Origin: CAYMOV01 sp964392085
Lineage (GTDB): Bacteria > Oederibacteriota > Muellerivitia > Muellerivitales > Muellerivitaceae
DNA: 13,062 nt
Direction: 5' to 3'
Assembly (NCBI GenBank): GCA_964392085.1
Contig: CAYMOV010000074.1
Span: forward strand, 1-13,062
This document shows positions 6,071-13,062 of the stretch, piece by piece. A model generated the notes under the pieces. The model was not told where the DNA came from and made no database searches. It worked only from the letters and a program-made list of their open reading frames with translations. A program made the translations under genes and the position numbers. Position 1 is the first letter of the stretch; each line of letters starts with the position of its first letter.

Positions 6071-7614
6071 TTAATAAGCGTGGCGGTGTTCGAGGATATC
6101 CAGGACGGTGCGGACCAAAATGGTGATGTCGAGCCAGAGACTCCAGTTCTCGATGTAGTAGATGTCGTATTTCACGCGCTCGTCCAGCGACGTGTTGCCC
6201 CGTAGGCCGTGGACCTGGGCCCAACCCGTGATGCCGCTCTTGACCTGGTGCCGCTCGANNNNNNNNNNNNNNNNNNNNNNNNNNNNNNNNNNNNNNNNNN
6301 NNNNNNNNNNNNNNNNNNNNNNNNNNNNNNNNNNNNNNNNNNNNNNNNNNNNNNNNNNAGGCCGTGGACCTGGGCCCAACCCGTGATGCCGCTCTTGACC
6401 TGGTGCCGCTCGAAATAGCGGGGCACGGACTTCTTGAACTTCTCCACCAGGGCCGGCACCTCGGGGCGGGGCCCCACCAGGCTCATGCGGCCCTGGAGCA
6501 CGTTGTACAACTGGGGCAGTTCATCCAGGCTGGTGCGGCGCAGGAAGCCCCCGAAGACCGTCTTGCGGGGGTCGTTCTTCTGGGTGAAGGCCGCGGTCTC
6601 GGTTCCGACCCTCATGGACCGGAACTTGTACATATTGAACCAACGGCCGTCCCGACCCACGCGTTTTTGCTTGAATAGGATCGGGCCCGGCGAGGACACC
6701 CGCACCCCCAGGGCGCAGAGCAATAGGACGGGACTGGACAGGACCAGCCCCACCAAGGCCAAGATAAAGTCGAAGACCCGCTTGAGGGCCTGGTTGTACC
6801 AGGCGTTCAGGGGGGCTTCCTTCATGCCGAAGACCGGCACGCCCGAGAGTTCGTCGGCCTCGACCGGCCGGGTGATGAGGCCGAACAGGTCCGACACGAT
6901 GCGGTACTTGACCTGGGTATCCTGCAGTTCCACGAGCAGGGGGATCAACTGGGAGTGGGCGGTGGCCGGAAGGGCGAACAGCACCTCGTGAGGCTCCATT
7001 TTCTTCAGGGCCTCACTGAACTTCGAGAGCTTCCCCACCACCTTCACGCCCTCCACCTCGGGGGGCGCCTTGCCCTCGGCCACCACCCCGATGACCTGGT
7101 ACCCCAGGCCGGGTTGGTCCTTCAGGCGGCGGATCATGCTCCGGGCCGCGTCGCCGGTCCCCACCACCAAGAGCCGCGTGAGGGACAGAACCCCAGCCCG
7201 CCGCAAGCGGATCTGGATGCGCCGGAGGAGCCGCCGGAGGAACCAAACCGAGAAGGCCGCCAAGACCGCCGTCAGGAGGATCACCAACCGGGATACGATC
7301 AGCTCGCGCACCAAAAAGGTGGCGGCGGCCACCAACACCGAACCCACGGTCACGGCCTGGAGGACCCGGGACAGTTCGTCGGCGCCCGAAACCCCGCGCC
7401 TCACCCGGTAGAGTCCGGCGTACTTGAAGACCAAAAGGTAGGTGGGCACCAATACCCAGAGATATTCGAGGTAGCGGGCATAGGGCGGGATGAAGTCGAC
7501 CGGCATCCAACCGGACTGGAAGCGGATCCAGTAGGAAAGGATGAAGGAGAGGGCCACCAAGGCCGCGTCGAGGAGGAGGCTGGTGACGAGGAACAGGAAC
7601 GGAACGTTGATCAC
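6071..7614 (-). CDS. Polyprenyl-phosphate sugar-1-phosphate transferase (priming enzyme), split by an assembly gap
   Basis: This membrane enzyme moves a sugar 1-phosphate from an NDP-sugar to undecaprenyl phosphate, starting repeat-unit synthesis. After removal of the false gap and one copy of the 55-base overlap, the product is 462 residues. It has about four N-terminal membrane helices (to about 128), a Rossmann-like middle (VVGTGDAAR near 150-160), a further hydrophobic segment at about 282-303, and a bacterial sugar transferase domain. That domain shows KFRSMR, TSLDELPQLYNVLQGRMSLV with the D364-E365 pair, GPRPE and GITGWAQVHG. It ends ...ENWSLWLDITIL...EHRHAY. This is the full architecture of WcaJ/polyprenyl glycosylphosphotransferases. 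GTG 7614 was chosen because AAGGAG lies seven bases upstream; the TTG at 7620 is too close to that site. Which sugar is used is unknown. Confidence 0.9.
6204..6258. repeat. Left copy of the 55-base contig overlap
   Basis: These 55 bases are identical to 6359-6413 and abut the run of Ns. They encode part of the conserved ERHQVKSGITGWAQVHG segment of the transferase, which should occur once. The repeat is an assembly product, not biology. Confidence 0.93.
6259..6358. other. 100-N scaffold gap, false
   Basis: The run is exactly 100 Ns, the usual placeholder for unknown distance. Because the flanks overlap perfectly by 55 bases, the true gap is minus 55: deleting 155 bases restores one uninterrupted reading frame. 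The 155 extra bases are two more than a multiple of three, which explains the apparent frameshift. Confidence 0.93.
6359..6413. repeat. Right copy of the 55-base contig overlap
   Basis: Identical to 6204-6258 over all 55 bases; identity ends where the left copy meets the Ns. The length of 55 matches a common assembler k-mer, which suggests a graph break at this point. Confidence 0.93.
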
Positions 7615-7621
7615 AGCCAAA

Positions 7622-7627
7622 CTCCTT
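7622..7627 (-). promoter_or_regulatory. Ribosome binding site of the priming transferase
   Basis: AAGGAG on the minus strand lies seven bases before GTG 7614 but only one base before TTG 7620. This favours the GTG start. Confidence 0.6.
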
Positions 7628-7690
7628 TCCGTAGAACCTTTTCTCGTGCAAATTAATCCGGTTGTGGTCCAGGGACCTAACCCATCCTAG

Positions 7691-7718
7691 TGGCGGATAG
7701 CGGTTGGCGGTTAGCCAA
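7691..7718. repeat. Two imperfect 14-base tandem units in an intergenic spacer
   Basis: The plus strand has TGGCGGATAGCGGT followed directly by TGGCGGTTAGCCAA, agreeing at 10 of 14 positions. The nonamer TGGCGGTTA of the second unit (7705-7713) recurs at 4101-4109, also in a spacer. The rest of the 7621-7739 spacer holds only a short GGTCC-AG-GGACC palindrome (7666-7677). No gene and no terminator are visible. Confidence 0.4.
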
Positions 7719-7739
7719 GCCTAAAAGCCAAACAAAACC

Positions 7740-8858
7740 TTAATGGCCGCCTTCGGATTCAGCCGCAGGCAAATTATAGAGCCTCCGGAAGAACAGCTGG
7801 GCCTTCATCAAAAACTGTCCCTTGGAGAAGGCCATGGCCCTTTGCCTAAGGGCCTTGGGGTCCAAGGGGCCCATCTTTTCCAGGCGATCCACCGCCGCCT
7901 CCAGCGATTCCACTGTCTGCTCCATGAAAAGGGTCCCGGTCACCCCATCCTCCAGGCTGTCCAGCACACCGCCGCGCCCAAAAGCCACCACTGGCGTGCC
8001 GCTGGCCAGGGCCTCCACCGGCACCATGCCGAAATCCTCAAGGCCCGGGAACAGCAGGGCCTTGGAGCGGGCCAACAACCCCGGAACCTGATCCTCGGGA
8101 ACCTGGCCCATAAAGGAGACGCTGGGTCCCGCGAGTTTCTCGAGCTTCGCCCTCTCGGGGCCGTCGCCCGCCACCACCAACTTCCAGTTCCTCTCCGAGC
8201 AAGCCCTCACCGCCAGGTCCAACCGCTTGTAGGGCACCAGCGCCGAGAAGACGAGGTAGTAGTCCCCCCGGACCGGGGCCGGGTGGAACCGTTCGACCTC
8301 GATGGGTGGGTTCATGACCTCGGACTCCCGTCCATATAGGCGCTTGATGCGGCCCTGGACCTCGGTGGAGTTGGCCAGGAAACGTGAAACGCCCAAGTTG
8401 GAGTTCAAGTCGCAGATCTGGAGGTAGCGCCGTGAGGCTTTGGCCGCCAGGCGGATCGGAAGGGACGCCCGGCCCGGGCCGAAATAATCGTCGAACCCGT
8501 CCCAGATGTACCGCATGGGGGTGTGGCAGTAGCAGACTTGGGGCACCCGTCGGGGGTTGCGAACCCACTTGGCGCAAGCCGAGGAGGTCGAGACGATCAG
8601 GTCGTATCGGGTCAGGTCAAAGCCCGCCATGAGACCGTCGTAGAACGGGAGGAAGTGGCGGTAATGGGAGACGCCGCCTGGGATCCGTTGGAGCGCCGAG
8701 GTGACCACCTTGCGCTCGTCCAACCGGTTCCCCAGGACGCCGGGGCGGTATACCAGGGTATGGAGGTCGGCCTTGGGGAACAGCTCGAGGAAAGCCTCGA
8801 GGACCCGCTCACCGCCCCGCCGGGCCACCAGCCAATCGGTGACGAGGGCGATGTTCAT
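7740..8858 (-). CDS. Glycosyltransferase family 4 (WbaZ/mannosyltransferase-like)
   Basis: This 372-residue GT-B enzyme lacks membrane segments and should act on the lipid-linked acceptor at the cytoplasmic membrane face. The N-terminal Rossmann domain begins MNIALVTDWLVARRGGERVLE, with the RGGE glycine loop at 14-17. CHTPMRYIWD at 111-120 is typical of GT4 enzymes of O-antigen and EPS clusters. The C-terminal donor domain has SALVPYKRLD (205-214), VAGDGPE (229-235) and the EX7E pair E274/E282 in EDFGMVPVE. All expected domains are present. ATG 8858 is used although no clear Shine-Dalgarno sequence is visible; the preceding gene ends 31 bases upstream. The sugar donor is not readable; mannose or a related hexose would fit the family. 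Confidence 0.9.
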   Translation of the reverse strand: MNIALVTDWLVARRGGERVLEAFLELFPKADLHTLVYRPGVLGNRLDERKVVTSALQRIPGGVSHYRHFLPFYDGLMAGFDLTRYDLIVSTSSACAKWVRNPRRVPQVCYCHTPMRYIWDGFDDYFGPGRASLPIRLAAKASRRYLQICDLNSNLGVSRFLANSTEVQGRIKRLYGRESEVMNPPIEVERFHPAPVRGDYYLVFSALVPYKRLDLAVRACSERNWKLVVAGDGPERAKLEKLAGPSVSFMGQVPEDQVPGLLARSKALLFPGLEDFGMVPVEALASGTPVVAFGRGGVLDSLEDGVTGTLFMEQTVESLEAAVDRLEKMGPLDPKALRQRAMAFSKGQFLMKAQLFFRRLYNLPAAESEGGH

Positions 8859-8889
8859 GGCGTCAGGGGAGGGCGCTTCCGGCTAACGG

Positions 8890-9234
8890 TCAAAGCGCCA
8901 CGAGGTCGTAGAGGAGATAGAGGACCACCACCACCAAGACCCCCAACACCACCTTGAATCCCCAACTGGTCCAATCCGTCGACTTGGGGGTCGAGATGCG
9001 CTCGCCGATCGGGGAAACCTGCTGGCTCTCGGAACCGTCCTTGTGGACGCACTTCTCGGCGTCGAAGGCCTTGGGCACCCAAGCCGCCGGGCCCCAGCAT
9101 TGGCGGCAGACCGGGCGTCCGCAATGGGGGCATTTGGACCAACCGGAAGGGTACAGCGTCACCATGGTGTGGCAGATGGCGCAACGGGGCGGATCCAGGA
9201 TGACTTCGGATTTTTGCTTGGGCGGCTTGATCAA
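8890..9234 (-). CDS. Small Cys-rich, tail-anchored membrane protein (RING/zinc-ribbon-like)
   Basis: I do not recognise this protein by name. From the TTG at 9234 it has 114 residues; a GTG at 9249 would give 119. In the 119-residue numbering it has C23-x2-C26, C40-PH-C43, C48-RQ-C51 and C67-V-H69: eight potential metal ligands in four pairs, which is the count of a cross-brace or double zinc ribbon. A charged linker follows, then a strongly hydrophobic segment at about 99-117 ending the protein. No signal peptide is present, so the Cys domain should face the cytoplasm with a C-terminal anchor. It sits between two glycosyltransferase genes, 30 bases after the GT2 gene. It could be a scaffold or adaptor at the polysaccharide assembly site, but that is inference. 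Confidence 0.75.
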   Translation of the reverse strand: MIKPPKQKSEVILDPPRCAICHTMVTLYPSGWSKCPHCGRPVCRQCWGPAAWVPKAFDAEKCVHKDGSESQQVSPIGERISTPKSTDWTSWGFKVVLGVLVVVVLYLLYDLVAL

Positions 9235-9240
9235 TGAGGG

Positions 9241-9246
9241 CTCCTC
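9241..9246 (-). promoter_or_regulatory. Ribosome binding site favouring TTG 9234
   Basis: GAGGAG on the minus strand is six bases before TTG 9234. The competing GTG at 9249 lies upstream of this site and has only a weak AGG at a poor distance. Confidence 0.45.
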
Positions 9247-9279
9247 CACGGGTTCCGGCCTGGAACCGGGGACGGCATC

Positions 9280-10542
9280 TTAACCCACCCGTCCGGGTGG
9301 CTCAAGCGGGCCGACGCGGTCCTTCCCCAGGCGGGGCTGTTCGCGGGTCGGCAACCCCACGGCCGCGAGGTAGGCCGCCGCGAAAGCGTTCACCAGGCTC
9401 GCCGTCAGGCCTTGACCCAACGCCAATCGGCCGGACAAAAGGCGGGTCCCCGCCGAGTCAGGCGAACGGCGCCTCAACGCCGCGGCCTTGCGGGCCGCCC
9501 GACAGGATCCCCAAAGCCACAACCCGGTCAGGTTGCCCAAGGCCGAGCCCCAGAAGGACCCCTCCGGGCGGAACCAGCGGGAGAAGGGACGGACGAGGGC
9601 GTCCGCCAGGAAAAGCGGGAACAGCTTGGCGAGGGTCCGGCCCTCCGCGAAGGTATAAAAAGCGGCCCAACGTCCCCGTTCCGCCGCGAGGTCGAGTCGG
9701 AAGGTCCCCGGCGCCGGGGGCGGGTCGCCGGGACGGAGCACCTTCGCCTCGAAGGCCCAAAACACCTTGCGGCCCAGGGCCTGGAGGGACCACCCCAGGG
9801 CGAAAGGATCGTCCCCCGTCGGGGACTGCGACTCGAAGGGACCTTCGGGGAACAACCGCCGGTCCAGCATGACGGCGCCCAACGCGGGGAGGAAAAGTTC
9901 CCCGCCGGGCACCGGCCCTTCCCGGCCGAGGACGCGGCCCAGGATATTGCGCACCTCGACGCCTTCCCAACCGGCCTTTCCGTGAACGGGGCTCACCACC
10001 GCCCCCGCCTCGGGCGAACGCGTCTCAAAGGCCTCGCCCAAACGCTTCAACCATTCCGGAGGGAGCGCGAGGGAACTGTCCACCCAAACCACCTGGTCGC
10101 CCCCCGCCGAGAGGAAACCCAGGTTCAAGGCTTGGGCCCGGGCGAAGCTTTCCTGGAGTTCGAGGATCCGGACGTCGGGATGGTTCGTCCGCATGAAGGA
10201 AACGCTGGCGTCCCCGGACTTGTTGTCCACCACGAGGATCTCGTCGGGGGGGCGGGTCTGGGCCTTGAGGGAGAAAAGGAAGTTCCAGAGCTTGTCGGCG
10301 CCGTTTCGGTTGTAGACCAACACCGTGATCTTCCCAGGGCCCCTCGGCGCCGGGGCCGTCCCCGCCGGTTCCAGTCCCTGGGGTTCCGCGCCGGGAAGGG
10401 GCAGGGCGAGCCGGGGGAAACGCACGCGGGGATACTCGGACTTGAGCGTCTTGGGCGGGTGGGCGCCGGAGTGGGCCGGGGCTTCCGGGATTTCCTGGGG
10501 CCCTTTCGCGCGGGCCGCCCTTTTCGGTTTTCGCTTAGCCAC
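9280..10542 (-). CDS. Glycosyltransferase family 2-like protein with basic N-terminal extension
   Basis: This 420-residue protein has a Lys/Arg/Pro/Ala-rich extension (1-70), then a GT-A domain starting KITVLVYNRNG (71-81) and continuing with VVDNKSGDAS (104-113) and VVWVDSSLALPPEWL (151-165). These are the positions of the nucleotide-binding and DXD regions of WbbL-like GT2 enzymes. In place of DXD or NPD this protein has V-D155-S-S157. GDDPFALGWSLQALG (about 248-262) resembles the usual acidic motif before the catalytic base. Two or so hydrophobic stretches after 285 may associate with the membrane. The start is GTG 10542, overlapping the upstream GT4 gene by 8 bases. It probably adds one sugar, perhaps a deoxyhexose, to the repeat unit. 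The unusual metal-site residues leave activity uncertain. Confidence 0.85.
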   Translation of the reverse strand: MAKRKPKRAARAKGPQEIPEAPAHSGAHPPKTLKSEYPRVRFPRLALPLPGAEPQGLEPAGTAPAPRGPGKITVLVYNRNGADKLWNFLFSLKAQTRPPDEILVVDNKSGDASVSFMRTNHPDVRILELQESFARAQALNLGFLSAGGDQVVWVDSSLALPPEWLKRLGEAFETRSPEAGAVVSPVHGKAGWEGVEVRNILGRVLGREGPVPGGELFLPALGAVMLDRRLFPEGPFESQSPTGDDPFALGWSLQALGRKVFWAFEAKVLRPGDPPPAPGTFRLDLAAERGRWAAFYTFAEGRTLAKLFPLFLADALVRPFSRWFRPEGSFWGSALGNLTGLWLWGSCRAARKAAALRRRSPDSAGTRLLSGRLALGQGLTASLVNAFAAAYLAAVGLPTREQPRLGKDRVGPLEPPGRVG

Positions 10543-11680
10543 GGGCCTTCACGGCCTGCCGAAGCGACTCGAGGGTCTGTTGGGCCGTCTTCTCCCAGCG
10601 GTAGAGCGTGACCCGGGCCGCGCCCCGGTGGATCAGTTCGGACCGGAGGTCCTGGTCCTGGTGCAGCCGCACGAACGCCGAGGCCCATTGGTTCACGTCG
10701 GTGGCGGCCACCTGCATCCCCGCGTCGCCGGCCACCTCGGGAAGGGCGCCGTTGGCGGCGTACATCACGGGCGTCCCGCACCCCATGGCCTCCAGCATCG
10801 GAAGGCCGAAACCCTCCGTGAGGGCCGGGTAGGCGAACATCTCCGCGCCCGTGTAGAGGCCCCAAAGGTGCTCGGGGGGCACGGCGTCGATCCAACGCAC
10901 CTTGCCCCCGAGGGCCGGGGAGGTGATGAACTGCATGAATTCCTCGCCGATCCAACCTTTGGGCCCGGCCAGGATCAATTCCATGTCGGTCTTGACCTGC
11001 TGGTGGAACAGCAAAAAGCCGTGGACCAGCCGGAGCAGGTTCTTACGGGTCTCCAGGCTCCCGACGTAAAGCGCATAGGGCCGGGTGAGGTTGTAGCGGT
11101 GTTTGACTTCCAGGAGGACCTCGGGGGGCGCGGCCTTCTGGAACATCCGGGCCACCCCGTGGGGCACCACGCGCACCTTCCCCTCGGGCAATCCCGGGAA
11201 GAGTCGCTTCATCTCCAGGCGGTTGTACTCGCTCCCCGTGAGGATCAGGTCGGCGGCCCCGATCTGCTTCTCAAGCTCCCGCCCGTAATGCTGGGATCGG
11301 GGGTCCATGGCCCACTCGGGGGCCGTCCAGCAGGACAGGTCGTGCACGAAGAAGACGCGTGCGCCCTTCTTTTGGGGCGGCACCGGTAGACCGGCGTAGA
11401 GGCAGACGTCCAGGGGCCTGCCCACCAGGGTGTCGAGCGTGGGGGAACCCAGGGTGTTCCAGGACATCTTGAGGGCCGCGGCGGGATAGTGGGAAACGGT
11501 ATGGACCAGGTATCGGTTCTGGGGGACGCGGAGGTTTTCCTCCTCGCGCGGGTTGTTCATCCAGAGGTAGGCCTTGTCCTCCTCGAGGACCGAGGAAAGG
11601 GCTTCCATAAGGTGGGTCAGGTACCAGCCGGGTCCCGACCTTGAGCCGAGGATGGGGGTTCCGTCCACGCCGATGATCAA
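10535..11680 (-). CDS. Glycosyltransferase family 4
   Basis: This 381-residue GT-B glycosyltransferase begins at TTG 11680 with the first Rossmann strand LIIGVDGTPILG. GGAG lies eight bases upstream. An upstream in-frame TTG at 11731 would add 17 residues that do not look like a GT4 start, but it cannot be excluded. The donor domain shows YVGSLETRKNLLRLVHGF, ILAGPKGW and the EX7E motif in EGFGLPMLEAMGCGTPV. HDLSCW and SEYNRLEMKRLF match GT4 enzymes of the RfaB/mannosyltransferase type. No membrane segment or signal is seen, so it works on lipid-linked sugar at the inner face. It starts 84 bases after the flippase stop and overlaps the GT2 gene by 8 bases, which implies co-translation. Confidence 0.88.
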   Translation of the reverse strand: MIIGVDGTPILGSRSGPGWYLTHLMEALSSVLEEDKAYLWMNNPREEENLRVPQNRYLVHTVSHYPAAALKMSWNTLGSPTLDTLVGRPLDVCLYAGLPVPPQKKGARVFFVHDLSCWTAPEWAMDPRSQHYGRELEKQIGAADLILTGSEYNRLEMKRLFPGLPEGKVRVVPHGVARMFQKAAPPEVLLEVKHRYNLTRPYALYVGSLETRKNLLRLVHGFLLFHQQVKTDMELILAGPKGWIGEEFMQFITSPALGGKVRWIDAVPPEHLWGLYTGAEMFAYPALTEGFGLPMLEAMGCGTPVMYAANGALPEVAGDAGMQVAATDVNQWASAFVRLHQDQDLRSELIHRGAARVTLYRWEKTAQQTLESLRQAVKARG

Positions 11681-11764
11681 GTCAACCGCTCCGGGAATGC
11701 GTCGTTCCAAACCGTTCTTCGCTTCAAACAATAGGGCATCCGGGCGTTTCCGTCCATGACGGCC

Positions 11765-13062
11765 TTAGCCGCGCCGGAAGAAGCCCCCCAGGGCCCGCCA
11801 TTCGGCCCGGCGGACGGTCAGGCCCAAGAAAAGCGTCCCGGCAAAAACCAGGGGCCCAAGGGGCACCCATTGCCACCCCGGCCAAACGCGCCCGCCCCAG
11901 ACCACGCAAAGGGCCCCCGCCAAACCGCCCACCAGGGTCCGGGCCAATCGGAACATCGCGCCCCGCGGGGTCTCCCAGGCGACCCAGGCCAACACCACGG
12001 CCGCCCCCCCCAGCTCGCAGGCCAGGGTGGCCCAAGCCGCGCCCGGGGGGCCGAAGAGCGGGATGAGCTTGAGGTTGAGGGCCACGTTGCCGGCCAACAA
12101 CCCCAGGTACCAAATCGCAAGCCGCTTCGGGCTTCGGACGGTCAGGACCGCCACCCCCAGGGCGTTCAGGAAGAACGGGGCCGCCGAAAGGAAGAGGATC
12201 TTCACCGTCAATCCCGCCTCGGCGTACTTGACGCCGAAGAGCCGGACCAGCAGGTCGGGTCCGGAGGCCAACCCCACGGCCGACACCAGCATCCCTCCCA
12301 AGACCAGGGTCTTCATCACGCCCTCAGCCAGGACTCCGAAGGCCTCCCGGTCGTCGCGACGGGCCGCCAGTGCCGGCAGGGCGGCGAGGGCCGCCATGTT
12401 GGCGAACATGAGGGCCAGTTCCAAAAGTTTGTAGGAGTTCGCGTAGAGCGCCACCGAGACGTTGCCCGAGAGGCTCTTGAGCATCACCACGTCGACCCGG
12501 TAGTACAGGGTCTGCAGCGATCCCATGACCGCCAAGGGGATCGCCGCGCGAAGGAGGGCGGCCGAGTCCCGCAGATTGAAACCGGAGAAGTCGGGTCGCC
12601 AACCCCGCCGTAGGCCGATCGCGGCCAACGCCAAAAGCGTGAGGAGGCTCACCCCGGACCACACGGCGCAGGCCGCCACCAGTCCCCAACCGAAATATAC
12701 CACCAGGGACAAGCCGAGGAACCGGGTCACGCTGCCGAGGGCCACCAAGGCTCCTTGGAGCGCCATCTCCTCATGGGCCTGGAGGAGGTACACCCATCCC
12801 CCCGCGAGCCCATCGAAGATCATCCGGGTTGCCATGGCCAGCACGGCCAATTGGAGGATCGGTTCATAGCCTTGGAAGGAACCCCAAAGGGCCAGCCCCC
12901 CGAGGAAAAGCAGGGAGGACGTGAAGCGCCAGACCATGGCCGAGCGCAGGTACCGGGGGGCTTGAGCGGGATCCGCCGCCACCTCCCGGATCGTCAGGGC
13001 ATTCAAGCCCAGGTCGCCGAAGGAGGACACCAGGCCCACCAGGGTCACGGCGAGGGAATATT
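11765..13062 (-). CDS. Wzx-like polysaccharide flippase, 5' end outside window
   Basis: The frame is open to the right edge; 431 full residues are visible. The partial start ...YSLAVTLVGLVSSFGDLGLN is the pattern around the first extracytoplasmic loop and second helix of polysaccharide-transport (MATE/MOP superfamily) proteins. Perhaps 30-50 residues are missing. About eleven or twelve hydrophobic helices can be picked out, with arginine-rich cytoplasmic loops such as RRGWR and RSPKRL. FGDLGLN followed by REVA is a hallmark of Wzx/RfbX flippases, which move undecaprenyl-linked repeat units across the inner membrane. A GTG at 13048 is only an internal codon. The family is firm; substrate is unknown. 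It is the first visible gene of the cluster and lies 84 bases ahead of the GT4 start. Confidence 0.88.
   Translation of the reverse strand, partial: YSLAVTLVGLVSSFGDLGLNALTIREVAADPAQAPRYLRSAMVWRFTSSLLFLGGLALWGSFQGYEPILQLAVLAMATRMIFDGLAGGWVYLLQAHEEMALQGALVALGSVTRFLGLSLVVYFGWGLVAACAVWSGVSLLTLLALAAIGLRRGWRPDFSGFNLRDSAALLRAAIPLAVMGSLQTLYYRVDVVMLKSLSGNVSVALYANSYKLLELALMFANMAALAALPALAARRDDREAFGVLAEGVMKTLVLGGMLVSAVGLASGPDLLVRLFGVKYAEAGLTVKILFLSAAPFFLNALGVAVLTVRSPKRLAIWYLGLLAGNVALNLKLIPLFGPPGAAWATLACELGGAAVVLAWVAWETPRGAMFRLARTLVGGLAGALCVVWGGRVWPGWQWVPLGPLVFAGTLFLGLTVRRAEWRALGGFFRRG

Noticed and set aside
6204..6413. A genuine direct repeat or mobile-element target duplication around the gap
   Set aside because: The repeat lies within a conserved coding motif, abuts placeholder Ns on both sides, and carries no element sequence.
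6172..7620. Frameshifted or pseudogene priming transferase with an odd C-terminus
   Set aside because: The apparent frameshift comes from 100 Ns plus a duplicated 55-mer; collapsing them restores the normal family C-terminus.
13046..13048. GTG 13048 as the flippase start
   Set aside because: The frame stays open to the edge with typical flippase sequence upstream (YSLA) and there is no ribosome site; the gene is simply cut.
1..13062. CRISPR arrays, tRNA or rRNA genes, insertion sequences, phage genes
   Set aside because: No regularly spaced repeats, cloverleaf arms, rRNA-like sequence, transposase motifs or terminal inverted repeats were seen on reading both strands.

Overview
The window is a GC-rich block of genes that all read on the minus strand. 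It belongs to an uncultured bacterium of unresolved phylum, probably assembled from a metagenome. It encodes an extracellular or capsular polysaccharide pathway. Several genes start with GTG or TTG, most starts have a clear Shine-Dalgarno sequence, and intergenic gaps are short or negative, which suggests one or two long operons read from right to left.

In transcription order from the right edge: a Wzx-like flippase open at the window edge (11765-13062), a GT4 glycosyltransferase (10535-11680), a GT2-like glycosyltransferase (9280-10542), a small cysteine-rich tail-anchored membrane protein (8890-9234), a second GT4 glycosyltransferase (7740-8858), and a polyprenyl-phosphate sugar-1-phosphate transferase that primes repeat-unit assembly (6071-7614). 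The last gene looks broken by 100 Ns. The 55 bases on either side of the Ns are identical, so this is an unmerged contig overlap and the gene is intact once collapsed.

A second block follows: an unrecognised single-pass membrane protein (5209-5895), a 33-base remnant of the start of a lost NDP-sugar epimerase (5180-5212), an intact NDP-sugar epimerase (4173-5093), an NDP-sugar pyrophosphorylase with a C-terminal beta-helix (3039-4079), a Rieske ferredoxin (2729-3055), a HAD phosphatase fused to a cysteine-rich tail (1860-2714), and a secreted clan GH-A glycoside hydrolase (194-1846). A strong intrinsic terminator at 121-160 closes the unit. At the left edge the first 17 codons of a phosphoglucomutase/phosphomannomutase (1-52) are readable.

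Together the genes cover most of a Wzx-type pathway: a hexose-1-phosphate source (mutase), nucleotide-sugar activation (pyrophosphorylase), sugar conversion (epimerase), priming, extension by three glycosyltransferases, flipping, and a secreted hydrolase that could trim or release the product. No Wzy polymerase and no export channel is visible here. The parts not explained by this scheme are the Rieske protein, the HAD/Cys-tail fusion, the tail-anchored zinc-binding-like protein, the orphan membrane protein and the epimerase remnant.
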